12,430 nt of DNA from Rhodopirellula sp. (GTDB lineage Bacteria; Planctomycetota; Planctomycetia; Pirellulales; Pirellulaceae): the NCBI GenBank assembly GCA_003513555.1, contig DOPG01000410.1, forward strand, positions 1-12,430, written 5' to 3'. The notes below the pieces were generated by a model that was not told where the DNA came from, made no database searches, and worked only from the letters and a program-made list of their open reading frames with translations. Positions 1-7,806 of this stretch are shown here, piece by piece (position 1 is the stretch's first letter; each line of letters begins with the position of its first letter). Both the position numbers and the translations under genes were made by a program.

Positions 1-647
1 TCCAGCGAGGTCTGCAACAATTCGGTTCGCAAGTGCACTGCGTAGTAACTGACCTGAGTATAGAAAGGCTTGCCTGCTTTGGTTTGCTCTCGAATGAATT
101 TGATCGAGCGATCGGTGACGGAGCCAGTGCGTTTAGGATCTTCGACGATGTGGGCTGGCTGCATTTTTTCTGCCATGCCTCCGGTGACGTTGCCAGTGTG
201 CCCATCGCTGACGTCGTAGCCGCACTCTTCGGGCGAAGAAATCATTTTCTCTCCCCATTTACCGAAGTGGGCACACTGGTATTCAGGATTCGCCTGCTTC
301 AGTGCCCGTGGAAGCGTCATGTGATCTGCCGGCACCCACGCGCTGGCGAACTCCGTTCCGGATCGAGCCGCACTCGTCCCGCAGAGGATGCTGCGCCGGG
401 TCGGCGTGCACAGCGGGGCGGGTGAATAGCCACCTGTAAAACGCATCCCCTCTGCTGCTATCCGGTCCATTGACGGAGTGTGGAGGTAGCTGGAGCCTGT
501 CTCTGGATTCTCGGGATCCATTAAACCCGATCGTTGGCTCCATCCCTGATCATCAGTAAGAATCAAAATGATGTTTGGTGAATCAGCCTGGACTGCTGTG
601 TTGAACGCAATGAGGATGGCCAGCGGGTAGAAGAGTTGTTTAAGCAT
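1..647 (-). CDS. Secreted type I sulfatase, N-terminal 215 residues (gene runs off the window)
   Basis: The open frame starts at an ATG (645-647) and continues without a stop to base 1, so the C-terminal half is missing. Residues 1-21 form a signal peptide (MLKQLF, then a hydrophobic stretch ending AVQA). The mature part starts SPNIILILTDDQGW, where D32 and D33 match the metal-binding aspartates of alkaline-phosphatase-fold sulfatases. C80 lies in CTPTR (80-84), the C-x-P-x-R signature in which Cys is converted to formylglycine, the catalytic residue. HFGKWG (127-132) gives the usual active-site lysine, and YAVH (202-205) resembles the conserved histidine motif. The enzyme should hydrolyse sulfate esters outside the cytoplasm; the substrate cannot be told. 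It follows another sulfatase on the same strand after a 173-bp gap with a REP-like hairpin. Activation would need a formylglycine-generating enzyme, and none is encoded here. The family call is firm; the subfamily is open. Confidence 0.93.
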   Translation of the reverse strand, partial: MLKQLFYPLAILIAFNTAVQADSPNIILILTDDQGWSQRSGLMDPENPETGSSYLHTPSMDRIAAEGMRFTGGYSPAPLCTPTRRSILCGTSAARSGTEFASAWVPADHMTLPRALKQANPEYQCAHFGKWGEKMISSPEECGYDVSDGHTGNVTGGMAEKMQPAHIVEDPKRTGSVTDRSIKFIREQTKAGKPFYTQVSYYAVHLRTELLQTSL

Positions 648-710
648 TCTTGTTTTGACGTAGTGGGACTGTTTTGGATGTAGTTTCGGAACTTGTGTCA
701 GCGTGGATTT

Positions 711-786
711 GGTAACCCGAAGCGTAAGCGAGGGATGAAAAAAACAAGGTGGCACATAATATCCCTCGCTCACGCGTCGGGTTTCC
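711..786. repeat. REP-like inverted pair (REPIN-like stem-loop) between the two sulfatase genes
   Basis: A 25-bp unit at 711-735 (starting GGTAACCCGAAGCG) is followed 26 bases later by an inverted unit at 762-786 (ending CGCGTCGGGTTTCC). The arms can pair along nearly their whole length with a few mismatches, giving a long hairpin. The core is CCCGAMGCGTRAGCGAGGG (M is A/C, R is A/G). The same unit recurs around the transposase remnant near 7.7-8.4 kb. No T-run follows on the minus strand, so it is not a standard intrinsic terminator, though it could shape mRNA processing between the sulfatase genes. Confidence 0.85.
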
Positions 787-820
787 AATGGTTTTGAAAC
801 TGCTTCTAGTGAAGCATTCC

Positions 821-2614
821 TTATTCTGAAATGCGATTGAGCATGATGAGCCGCATCTCGATCGATTGTTTGCCCGGGATTTTGAGAGCTGAGAGGACCA
901 GTGGACTTTGTCCCTTTTTCAGATGAATGACGCCGAGATCCATGGGAACAAAATCTTTCACGAAGGACTCGCTTCTGCGCGGCGAGCGGTCCGATTCCGC
1001 GCCGACGAGAGGCGGGTCGTTGGCAACGGTCACTTCCCTCGTAATGGCAGAATCACCGCAGCTAAGTTTAAGCACGGTCCCCAGGTCATCTTCGGAGCAG
1101 GTGTAGTAAACCTGGACTTGGTACTCGCCTTCGACTTGCACATCGGCGTTCCAGGAAATGGTGTCCTTTTCACTCACCCAGTTCGTGAAGAACGAACAGT
1201 TGGGGGCTCTGCCAGATCGTTGAATATTTCCTGTGGCAATGGCATCGCGAGCGGGCAATTGAGTGAAAGCAAGATCAGGATGTCCGACCGTGAACGGACG
1301 CTCGTCTTGGCCTTCCGGTAGTTCGCCAACAACTTCCTTGTCGAACTTCTCTCCGGCCACAGTCAGTTCCGCGTACACCTGGGGGAATTTGTCCCTGACA
1401 TTGGTTCGCTGGCCAGGATCGTTCTGGATGTCGAAAAGTCCTCCTTTATACCCGAGTCTGAATCGCGGGCTTCGCACGCTGGTCTTTCCTTTGAAGTGAT
1501 TGATGTAAAGTCGATCAGGCCAGTTCTTGGCGTCGTCGAAAAGCAGCGGCTTCAGACTGACTCCGTCCATGGCTAACGCACCGGTATCCGTGATGCCAGC
1601 GAGATCGAGGAGAGTCGGTTTCAGATCAATGCTTCCAGCAATGGTGTCAGTTTTGCTGCCGGCTTTGATTTTTTCGGGCCAGCGAATGAAGAAGGGGGAA
1701 CGTACGCCGCCTTCATCGACTGCGCCTTTTTTGCCTTTCATGTCGGCATTCCAGCGATAACCGTTGGGCCCATTGTCCGAGAAATAGATGACAATGGTGT
1801 TGTCAGCAATCTTGAGGTCATCGAGTTTCTTCATCAGGCGTCCCACGTTCCAGTCGATGTTTTCGCACATCGCTAATGCCGCCCTCGCATGAGATACCGT
1901 TTCCGGTTGATCCTTACGGGCGCGAAGCGGCAGGTTGTGGTTCTCGAACTTTTTCCACCATTGATCCGGAACCTGCATCGGTGAGTGAGGAGTGCAGTAA
2001 GGAAGATAGACAAAGAAGGATTCCTCTTTGTGGTCTTCGATGTAGTGCATTGCACGATTCGTGAAATCGTCGATCACGAATCCGTCGCCAGTGACGATCT
2101 GCCCGTTGTGCTCCAGCATTGGTGAGTAGTAATCACCCCAATGTCCGGAACAGAAACCATAATACTCATCGATACCCCGGGCATTCGGGTGATACGGTGG
2201 TTGCATCCCGTTGTGCCACTTTCCAAATGCGGCGGTATGGTAGCCTGCGCTTTTAAAATCTTCGAAGATGGTCGTCTCGTCCAAATCCATGCGTTCCTCA
2301 CCGCGACTGGCTGACTTGACACCGGTGCGGGGATTGTAACGCCCTGTCATGAACTCGGCTCGTGTTGGTGAGCAAATGGGGCAGACGTAAAAGCGGTCCA
2401 ATGCCATGCCCTGCGAAGCCAGACGGTCGATATTCGGCGTGCTGATATTGGTGTTGCCATGGACGCTCAGATCGCCCCAGCCCTGGTCATCGGTCAGGAT
2501 GACGATGACGTTCGGCTTGTCCGCATGAGCAGATAAGCTCTGCGTATTCAACCAAGTAAGGCATCCAAGCCAGAAGCAGAGAATCGTTCCAAGTGTGTTG
2601 GTCATTTGATTCAT
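821..2614 (-). CDS. Secreted type I sulfatase with extra C-terminal beta-rich domain
   Basis: A complete 597-residue arylsulfatase-type enzyme that should remove sulfate esters from a glycan outside the cytoplasm. A signal peptide covers about residues 1-31 (hydrophobic ILCFWLGCLTWL, then a possible cleavage after AHA). The catalytic domain starts at PNVIVILTDDQGWGDLS with D42/D43 as metal ligands. C81 in CSPTR (81-85) is the predicted formylglycine site. FGKWH (130-134), PH (209-210) and SDNGP (279-283) supply further active-site and metal motifs, and GGLFDIQNDPGQRTN (391-405) is the typical end of the sulfatase fold. Residues about 445-597 form an extra region rich in alternating hydrophobic residues (for example EGEYQVQVYYTC) that resembles a carbohydrate-binding jelly roll; that is inference. 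The start ATG at 2614 was chosen over Met4 (2605); both keep the signal peptide. A degenerate REP pair lies 14 bp upstream. It is downstream of the DUF1592 gene on the same strand and probably cotranscribed. Confidence 0.95.
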   Translation of the reverse strand: MNQMTNTLGTILCFWLGCLTWLNTQSLSAHADKPNVIVILTDDQGWGDLSVHGNTNISTPNIDRLASQGMALDRFYVCPICSPTRAEFMTGRYNPRTGVKSASRGEERMDLDETTIFEDFKSAGYHTAAFGKWHNGMQPPYHPNARGIDEYYGFCSGHWGDYYSPMLEHNGQIVTGDGFVIDDFTNRAMHYIEDHKEESFFVYLPYCTPHSPMQVPDQWWKKFENHNLPLRARKDQPETVSHARAALAMCENIDWNVGRLMKKLDDLKIADNTIVIYFSDNGPNGYRWNADMKGKKGAVDEGGVRSPFFIRWPEKIKAGSKTDTIAGSIDLKPTLLDLAGITDTGALAMDGVSLKPLLFDDAKNWPDRLYINHFKGKTSVRSPRFRLGYKGGLFDIQNDPGQRTNVRDKFPQVYAELTVAGEKFDKEVVGELPEGQDERPFTVGHPDLAFTQLPARDAIATGNIQRSGRAPNCSFFTNWVSEKDTISWNADVQVEGEYQVQVYYTCSEDDLGTVLKLSCGDSAITREVTVANDPPLVGAESDRSPRRSESFVKDFVPMDLGVIHLKKGQSPLVLSALKIPGKQSIEMRLIMLNRISE

Positions 2615-2628
2615 TGTTGAAATCCCAT

Positions 2629-2697
2629 GGTCACCCGCCGCGTGAGCGACGGATTGTTTGTGATAGCGTGGTTCGGTCCCTTACGCACTGGGCTACC
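2629..2697. repeat. Degenerate REP-like inverted pair between the DUF1592 and sulfatase genes
   Basis: The left arm at 2629-2653 (GGTCACCCGCCGCGTGAGC) and an inverted, shortened right arm at 2677-2697 (TCCCTTACGCACTGGGCTACC, read without its last base as a 20-base match) resemble the REP units elsewhere in the window but carry several substitutions and a deletion of about 4 bases. The gap between genes is only 91 bp, so this decayed element fills most of it: 8 bp from the DUF1592 stop and 14 bp from the sulfatase start. It is probably an old insertion. Confidence 0.6.
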
Positions 2698-2705
2698 GAT
2701 TTCCG

Positions 2706-5700
2706 TTACTTCGTCCGGAACACCTTGCTTTGAACGAGCGCGTGAATGAGTTCGCTGATGGCTAACTCTTTGCTACTGGCCGAACGGATGATCTCGGCGG
2801 CCAGGTCTTCGTCGGTGAAACCGAACGGGCGACCTAAGGCATATTCGATTAAATGTTCGGTGAAGCCACGGGCAAAGTCTTCTTCTCGTTCGGCGATCAG
2901 GTCTCGCAGTTCGAGGAAGTCACTGAAGGCCGGTCCCTGATGGAATGCCCCAGAGGCGTCGATCGCCCACGTCTTCTTGCTCTTGCCGGCTCCATCACTG
3001 TCTTCCGTTCGCCATTTCCCGGTGGCATTGAAATTCTCCATGCCGAACCCGATCGGGTCGATCTTGCGGTGACAGCTTGCACACTGGGCTTCTTCCTGGT
3101 GCGTCAGCAATCGCTCGCGCGTCGTCAAGACCTGATCCTTCAGTCGTGAGATTTGTGGGACGTTGGGAGGGGCAGGCGGTGGTGGGTCGTTCAACAGATG
3201 ACGCAGGACCCAGGCACCGCGTTCGACTGGGCTGCTAACAACGCCATCACTACCCATCGCATGAATGGCAGCCATTCCAAGTAAGCCGCCTCGAGGTGAA
3301 TCAGCCGGCAATTTGATTTTACGAAACTCATCGCCTGTCACTCCTTCGATGCCATAGTAAGTGGCGAGCAGACCATTGACGAAAATGTAGTCGCTCTTCA
3401 GAAGCTTGCCGATGTGACCGCCGCGCGAATCGCGAAGCAGGTGGGCGAATGACTGATACACCTCTTCACGCGTAGCTGATCTCGTGCTTTCATCAAAATC
3501 ACGGTGCAGTTTGACATCGAACTGGAACAAGTCGAGTCGCTCCATGTCCAGCCATTGATGAACAAAGCCGGCAACGAATTCATCCGAACGTGGATCAGCA
3601 ATCAGCCGAGCAACCTGTGCCCGCAGTGTTTCGGGAAGATGCAGCGTGTTCTGTTCGGCAAGCTGCAGAAGCTCAGCATCCGGTGGACCACTCCACAGGA
3701 AGTAGGAAAGCCGGACGGCGAGTTCACGATCACTCAGTTCGCGTCGCTCGCTTTCATCTGCCGGTTCGTTGAGATACAGGAACCCGGGTGAAGCGAGAAT
3801 GACACTGAGCGGTGTGCGAATTGCCAGATCAAAAGTGTCTCCTGCAGCACGTCTGGTCTGAAAGATGCTCACCAGACGATCAATGTAATCGGGCTCTGGA
3901 GACACATCCCGAAACGCCGACTTCGCAAACTCGGTGAGGATGGCACGTGCACGTTCGGCTTCCACTTGTGTTCTAGCGACAGATTGAGACTTGTCCGTCC
4001 CCGGAGCCGTCTCGACGTTTGAGGCGTTTGCATGCTTCGCAAGAATCGTCTGCAAAGGTGAGCCTGTTGCGGGACTGTTGTAAGGACCTTCCCATTCGAC
4101 CCAGTCAATCCAGAGGGCCGGTACTGGCCCAAGTCCGGTTGCCTGCTTGGCGGCCTTGTCGCGTTGGTTGTCATTTCTGGGGTCTCGCTTTTCACGCAAA
4201 GCGAACTTACGTGGACCGTTGACCGCAAGCTGTACCGGTACTTCGATGGTCTGTGGCTCGTCCGTTGAGCCCGTGATCTGAAAGGTCGCCAACTGCTTGA
4301 ACTGGTCCTTCCCCAACACGGTACCAAGATCCACAAAGTGACGTTCGCTCGGCGTGCCCTTGATGGCACCGATGCGAAATCTCAGTTTGTAGTCACCGGC
4401 AGGCAGAGTTTCGACGACATGCTCGGTTTTTTGCCAACCGGTGGGATGTTCCGGTGGCAACGCAATGAATTCTTCTTGATTGACGTTTGATATCGTCAGG
4501 AAAGATCCCGTTTTTGTCAGCGGATCATCAAGGTACCGGCGGAAGGTTGGGCCCTGTTCTTCAAATTGACGAATGCGGAATTTTGCTTCCTGTTCGTCAG
4601 TGATATCTTTCTGTCGTTTTCCGGTTTCCAAAAATGCTTTCGCATTGTCATGGCCACCTTTGAAGTAGCCGTTGTACGTGCCACTGACTTTTGCATTGGC
4701 GTGGAGTTCTACTTCGCGGCGTTGCTTCCATTGTTTGCGGGTAGCACTGTGAGGCCCTTCGAGTTCCACCCAGTCGATCCAGATGGCGGGCGGGTGACCG
4801 TAGCCGTTTTCTGCCTTCCGTCTGTTGTGCGCATCCCAAAGTGCTTTGAGGTTTCCGTTGTTTGGCTGTTTCTCCTGCACCGCAAACTCGCGAATCGTAT
4901 TGGAGGTGATCTCAAGGGGGATTTCAATCGTTTCAGGGTTCTCGATGGTTCCCGTGACTTGATGAGTGCTGATGGCTGGCCCCTCGAGTCCCCAGTTTCT
5001 GCTCTCGATCTGGCGTTGAGGATGCCCTACCTGAATGAACCTTCGCTCGGCGGGTGTGCCAGCCACCGCACCAACACGGATTCGCATGACATAGTTTCCG
5101 GGCGAAAGCTCTTTGGGTGAGACGATGATGCGACCGGTGCCGTGAGCAAGCTTCAGGTAAGTGCCGCGGTCGCGGTGTGGCAAGCTGACATAGTGCTTGT
5201 GAAGAGCCAGACTTCGGCTTCGTGAAGGATCAGATGCGGCAGCCTTTTTCGCGTCGGTAAACCCGAAGTCCTCTGGATTTGGAGTGCCCTTGAACCGGTC
5301 GGCAAACGTATAAAATCGGTTGGGATGATCGATCAGGCGATCCGTCTTTCGAATCTCGGCAATGATTGCTTGATTCTCAGGAGTCTTTGCTGCTTCATCG
5401 ACTCCCTTCTTCCATTGCGCAAAACGTTCCTGTCGTTCTTCGATCTCTGCGATTTCTTTTTCGTTATCCGGATTGATCGTCTTCTCCGGCTCGACGCGGA
5501 CAAGCGTGGATTCCGTCGCCGAATCCTCAGTGATTGGACCTTTCAGCTCGATCCAATCGACCCAGATGGCGGGCGGTGTGCCGTATCCGTTCTCCTTCTT
5601 GTGGCGGCCAAAATCCTGTCTGATGAGTTTCTCCGACTTTCGCTCGCGTTCCTGTATGCCGAATTCGCGAGGCGTGTTTGCGCCGATCTCGACATTGAGC

Positions 5701-7673
5701 TCAATGATTTCGGGGTTCTCAATGGTGCCGGATATCGGTTGCGTGCTGAGCAGTTTGGCGAAGCCGCGTGACGCTCCTTTGGTCGTTTGGGGATGACCGA
5801 TTGCGATGAAATGGCGGGAAGGATCGGAGCCTTTCACCACGCCGGCCCGGATCCTGAGTTTGTAGGTGCCCGAAGGAACGTCTTTCGGATCGGGGCGAAT
5901 GTCAAAGCGTTGAACCCCCCGTGAAAGTTTCAGGTAGGCACCCCGATCGTTGTGAGGAAGCTCAGCGTAGTGCTTCATGTAGCTGTGATAACGCTGATAG
6001 GGGCTGTATAAGGCCGCAATGGCATTGATTGGATCGCTGCCGCCATAGTCGCGAGGATCGGGTGCTCCTTTGAGAAGTCCAGCCTTTTGATACTTAAGAA
6101 CAGGACTGGAATCATAATCCGGGTGTTTCTTGCGAAGCGCGGCCACGATTTCCTGGTTTTCAGCAGCTGCGACTGCCTTGTCGACCCCTTCTTTCCAGGG
6201 GAGCCATTTCTTCTCGTAGTTGTCTTCCAATCTCTTGGTAATTTCCGCGTTCTTGACGTTGACCGTATTTTCCGGCTCTAACCGATGGGCCCTCGGTGCC
6301 ACCACCCCTGCAGTGGACAAGGGGCCTTCCAGTTCGATCCAATCGACCCAGATGGCGGGCGGCGTGCCGTAACCGTTCTCGCGTTTGTAGGCGTAAAACT
6401 CTCTACTGAGGGCCTTCTGCTTGCCCTCGGGTCGGCGTTCCTGAATGCCGAATTCGCGCGGCGTCTTCGAGCCAATGACGAGTGTGGTCTCGATGATCTC
6501 CGGGTTCTGTTCTGTACCTGTGACCTGAAGGCTGGCAAGCGGCTTGCCCGAGAAGCCAGCTGGCACCTGGTTGACGCGCTGCGGGTGACCAACCTCAACG
6601 AAATGACGGGAAGGGTCGGAACCTTCTACTGTGCCGGCACGAATTCTGAGTTTGTAGGTCCCCGGTGGAAGATCTTCGGGATCGGGCAAAACATCGATGC
6701 GCTGGATTGCCCAGGCGAGCTTCAAGTAGGTGCCGCGATCACTATTGGGCAGCTCAAGGTAGTGTTTCATGTAAGCATGAGTGCGACCGTATCCACCCTG
6801 AAAAGAAAAGGAGGCGGCATTGGCGTCTCTGAAGCCAAATTTCTGAGCATCGGGAACTCCCTTGAGCAGGTTGGCGTTCTGATACAGCCTGATGCTGTCA
6901 GTAAGGTCGTCGAGTTTGTATTTCTCGCGAAGCTGCTCCATGACCTCTTTGTTTTCAGGCAGGAGAGCGGCTTTATCGACTTCCGCCTTCCACTGCAGGT
7001 AGCGTTTCTGAGTCTCCGCCTGCGTCGCCAAGTTCTTGCGGCTTTGCACATTGACGGTGTTTTCCGGCTCAACTCGGAATACCTTGCTTGCCTGTCCTGC
7101 TGCTGCTCGACGCTCGAAGGCTTCATCAATCGCACTGCGTCCAAGCTTGAGATATTGCTGAATCTGATCGCTAGAGATGAACTGTGCAGCACCCACGGTA
7201 TCAAAGGTGCCAGACCCGCCATCGTTTGGCAGACTGCTGACATCGACTTTGACGCCGGTGAGTCGTTCGATAGTGTTCAGGTATTCCCGGCGGTTGAGAC
7301 GTCGCATGGTGATCTTACCGCCTGAGTCTGACAACGCTCGTCGCGCGACAACCATGGTCTTGGCAAGGTCATCAAGAAAGTCTGCCTTTTCTGTGTTTTC
7401 GGGTTGCTCGGAATCTTCTGGCGGCATTTCACCGGAGTTCAATACGTTCAGTACCTTCTGCCACCGTTCTGCCTCTTCGATGTTGGTAATCCTGAACGGC
7501 ATTTTCTCAAGATCGACTTTCCCTTCCTGCGTACTTGAATCGTGGCAGTCGAGGCAGTGTGCTCTGAGGAACGCTTGGTGCTTGTCAGGAAAAATAGCTT
7601 CCGGCGGAGCGGCCCGCGAGAGAGAACAAAGCGAGAACGCTGTGATGAAAGTGAGGTTCTTGAGGTAATTCAT
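2706..7673 (-). CDS. Large secreted DUF1587/DUF1595/DUF1592/DUF1588/DUF1585 protein with two c-type haem motifs and four internal modules
   Basis: This 1655-residue protein belongs to a planctomycete family of unproven function. A signal peptide covers residues 1-21 (cleavage near SLSRA). A cytochrome-c-like segment follows, with CLDCH at 40-44 (planctomycete cytochrome type). DUF1587 is about 123-185 (RRLNRREYLNTIERLTG). Residues 199-1197 hold four related modules (see the repeat entry). DUF1595 is about 1240-1300, DUF1592 about 1311-1415 (ELSDRELAVRLSYFLWSGPP), DUF1588 about 1425-1550 with a second haem motif, CASCH, at 1531-1535 followed by RKIDPIGFGMENF, and DUF1585 about 1583-1652 (ending SKVFRTK). 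Common relatives are nearer 800-1000 residues; the modules account for the extra length. The two CxxCH motifs imply covalent haem and therefore an exported protein in a redox role. It pairs with the DUF1552 protein, as is usual for this family, but a transposase remnant now lies between them. The start ATG at 7673 is preceded by a REP unit 23 bp upstream and only a weak ribosome-binding site. Confidence 0.93.
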   Translation of the reverse strand: MNYLKNLTFITAFSLCSLSRAAPPEAIFPDKHQAFLRAHCLDCHDSSTQEGKVDLEKMPFRITNIEEAERWQKVLNVLNSGEMPPEDSEQPENTEKADFLDDLAKTMVVARRALSDSGGKITMRRLNRREYLNTIERLTGVKVDVSSLPNDGGSGTFDTVGAAQFISSDQIQQYLKLGRSAIDEAFERRAAAGQASKVFRVEPENTVNVQSRKNLATQAETQKRYLQWKAEVDKAALLPENKEVMEQLREKYKLDDLTDSIRLYQNANLLKGVPDAQKFGFRDANAASFSFQGGYGRTHAYMKHYLELPNSDRGTYLKLAWAIQRIDVLPDPEDLPPGTYKLRIRAGTVEGSDPSRHFVEVGHPQRVNQVPAGFSGKPLASLQVTGTEQNPEIIETTLVIGSKTPREFGIQERRPEGKQKALSREFYAYKRENGYGTPPAIWVDWIELEGPLSTAGVVAPRAHRLEPENTVNVKNAEITKRLEDNYEKKWLPWKEGVDKAVAAAENQEIVAALRKKHPDYDSSPVLKYQKAGLLKGAPDPRDYGGSDPINAIAALYSPYQRYHSYMKHYAELPHNDRGAYLKLSRGVQRFDIRPDPKDVPSGTYKLRIRAGVVKGSDPSRHFIAIGHPQTTKGASRGFAKLLSTQPISGTIENPEIIELNVEIGANTPREFGIQERERKSEKLIRQDFGRHKKENGYGTPPAIWVDWIELKGPITEDSATESTLVRVEPEKTINPDNEKEIAEIEERQERFAQWKKGVDEAAKTPENQAIIAEIRKTDRLIDHPNRFYTFADRFKGTPNPEDFGFTDAKKAAASDPSRSRSLALHKHYVSLPHRDRGTYLKLAHGTGRIIVSPKELSPGNYVMRIRVGAVAGTPAERRFIQVGHPQRQIESRNWGLEGPAISTHQVTGTIENPETIEIPLEITSNTIREFAVQEKQPNNGNLKALWDAHNRRKAENGYGHPPAIWIDWVELEGPHSATRKQWKQRREVELHANAKVSGTYNGYFKGGHDNAKAFLETGKRQKDITDEQEAKFRIRQFEEQGPTFRRYLDDPLTKTGSFLTISNVNQEEFIALPPEHPTGWQKTEHVVETLPAGDYKLRFRIGAIKGTPSERHFVDLGTVLGKDQFKQLATFQITGSTDEPQTIEVPVQLAVNGPRKFALREKRDPRNDNQRDKAAKQATGLGPVPALWIDWVEWEGPYNSPATGSPLQTILAKHANASNVETAPGTDKSQSVARTQVEAERARAILTEFAKSAFRDVSPEPDYIDRLVSIFQTRRAAGDTFDLAIRTPLSVILASPGFLYLNEPADESERRELSDRELAVRLSYFLWSGPPDAELLQLAEQNTLHLPETLRAQVARLIADPRSDEFVAGFVHQWLDMERLDLFQFDVKLHRDFDESTRSATREEVYQSFAHLLRDSRGGHIGKLLKSDYIFVNGLLATYYGIEGVTGDEFRKIKLPADSPRGGLLGMAAIHAMGSDGVVSSPVERGAWVLRHLLNDPPPPAPPNVPQISRLKDQVLTTRERLLTHQEEAQCASCHRKIDPIGFGMENFNATGKWRTEDSDGAGKSKKTWAIDASGAFHQGPAFSDFLELRDLIAEREEDFARGFTEHLIEYALGRPFGFTDEDLAAEIIRSASSKELAISELIHALVQSKVFRTK
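4083..7079 (-). repeat. Four tandem modules of about 210-260 codons inside the DUF1592 gene
   Basis: Module 1 is residues 199-451 (6321-7079), module 2 is 463-713 (5535-6287), module 3 is 725-974 (4752-5501) and module 4 is about 988-1197 (4083-4712). Modules 1-3 open with R(V/L)EPE followed by a K/E-rich helical part, contain LPxxDRGxYLKL, then GxYxxRIRxGxVxG, a GHPQ motif and NPExIE, and close with NGYG(T/H)PPAIWxDWxELxGP. Module 4 lacks the opening and the LPxxDRG part but keeps GDYKLRFRIGAIKG and ALWIDWVEWEGP. The pattern of beta strands and the closing motif suggest a carbohydrate-binding-like sandwich; that is inference. The closing 50 bases of modules 1 and 2 (6331-6380 and 5545-5594) differ at only 3 positions, while module 3 (4762-4811) differs more. 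Confidence 0.9.
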
Positions 7674-7696
7674 GTTTCAATTTCGTGAGTGCTCTT

Positions 7697-7806
7697 GGTA
7701 ACCCGACGCGTCAGCGAGGGACTGTGTTGGCAATCGTCGCAAAGGTCTGTCCCTCGCTTACGCTTCGGGTTACCTGTTTTGTCCCTCGCTTACGCTTCGG
7801 GTTTCC
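7697..7806. repeat. Cluster of three REP-like units downstream of the transposase remnant
   Basis: The units are at 7697-7721 (plus orientation), 7750-7774 (inverted) and 7782-7806 (inverted). The first two can form a hairpin with a 28-base loop. The third overlaps the end of the transposase frame and contains its stop codon. The 7750-7774 unit is identical to the reverse complement of the unit at 711-735, about 7 kb away. The cluster ends 23 bp before the DUF1592 start codon, so it lies within that gene's leader if the operon is read through. Confidence 0.88.

Noticed and set aside
33..425. Plus-strand 130-codon frame at the window start
   Set aside because: It lies opposite the partial sulfatase, whose CTPTR, HFGKW and signal peptide are clear; the plus-strand product resembles nothing.
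283..543. Minus-strand 86-codon frame inside the partial sulfatase
   Set aside because: It is an out-of-frame overlap of the sulfatase coding sequence, which continues open through this region with all expected motifs.
711..786. Intrinsic terminator after the complete sulfatase
   Set aside because: The hairpin is a REP pair found elsewhere and is not followed by a T-run on the minus strand.
6285..7325. Long plus-strand open frame (346 codons) opposite the DUF1592 gene
   Set aside because: It mirrors the conserved modules on the other strand, has no recognisable domain, and parallel open frames recur opposite the other modules, as expected from the codon bias of the real gene.
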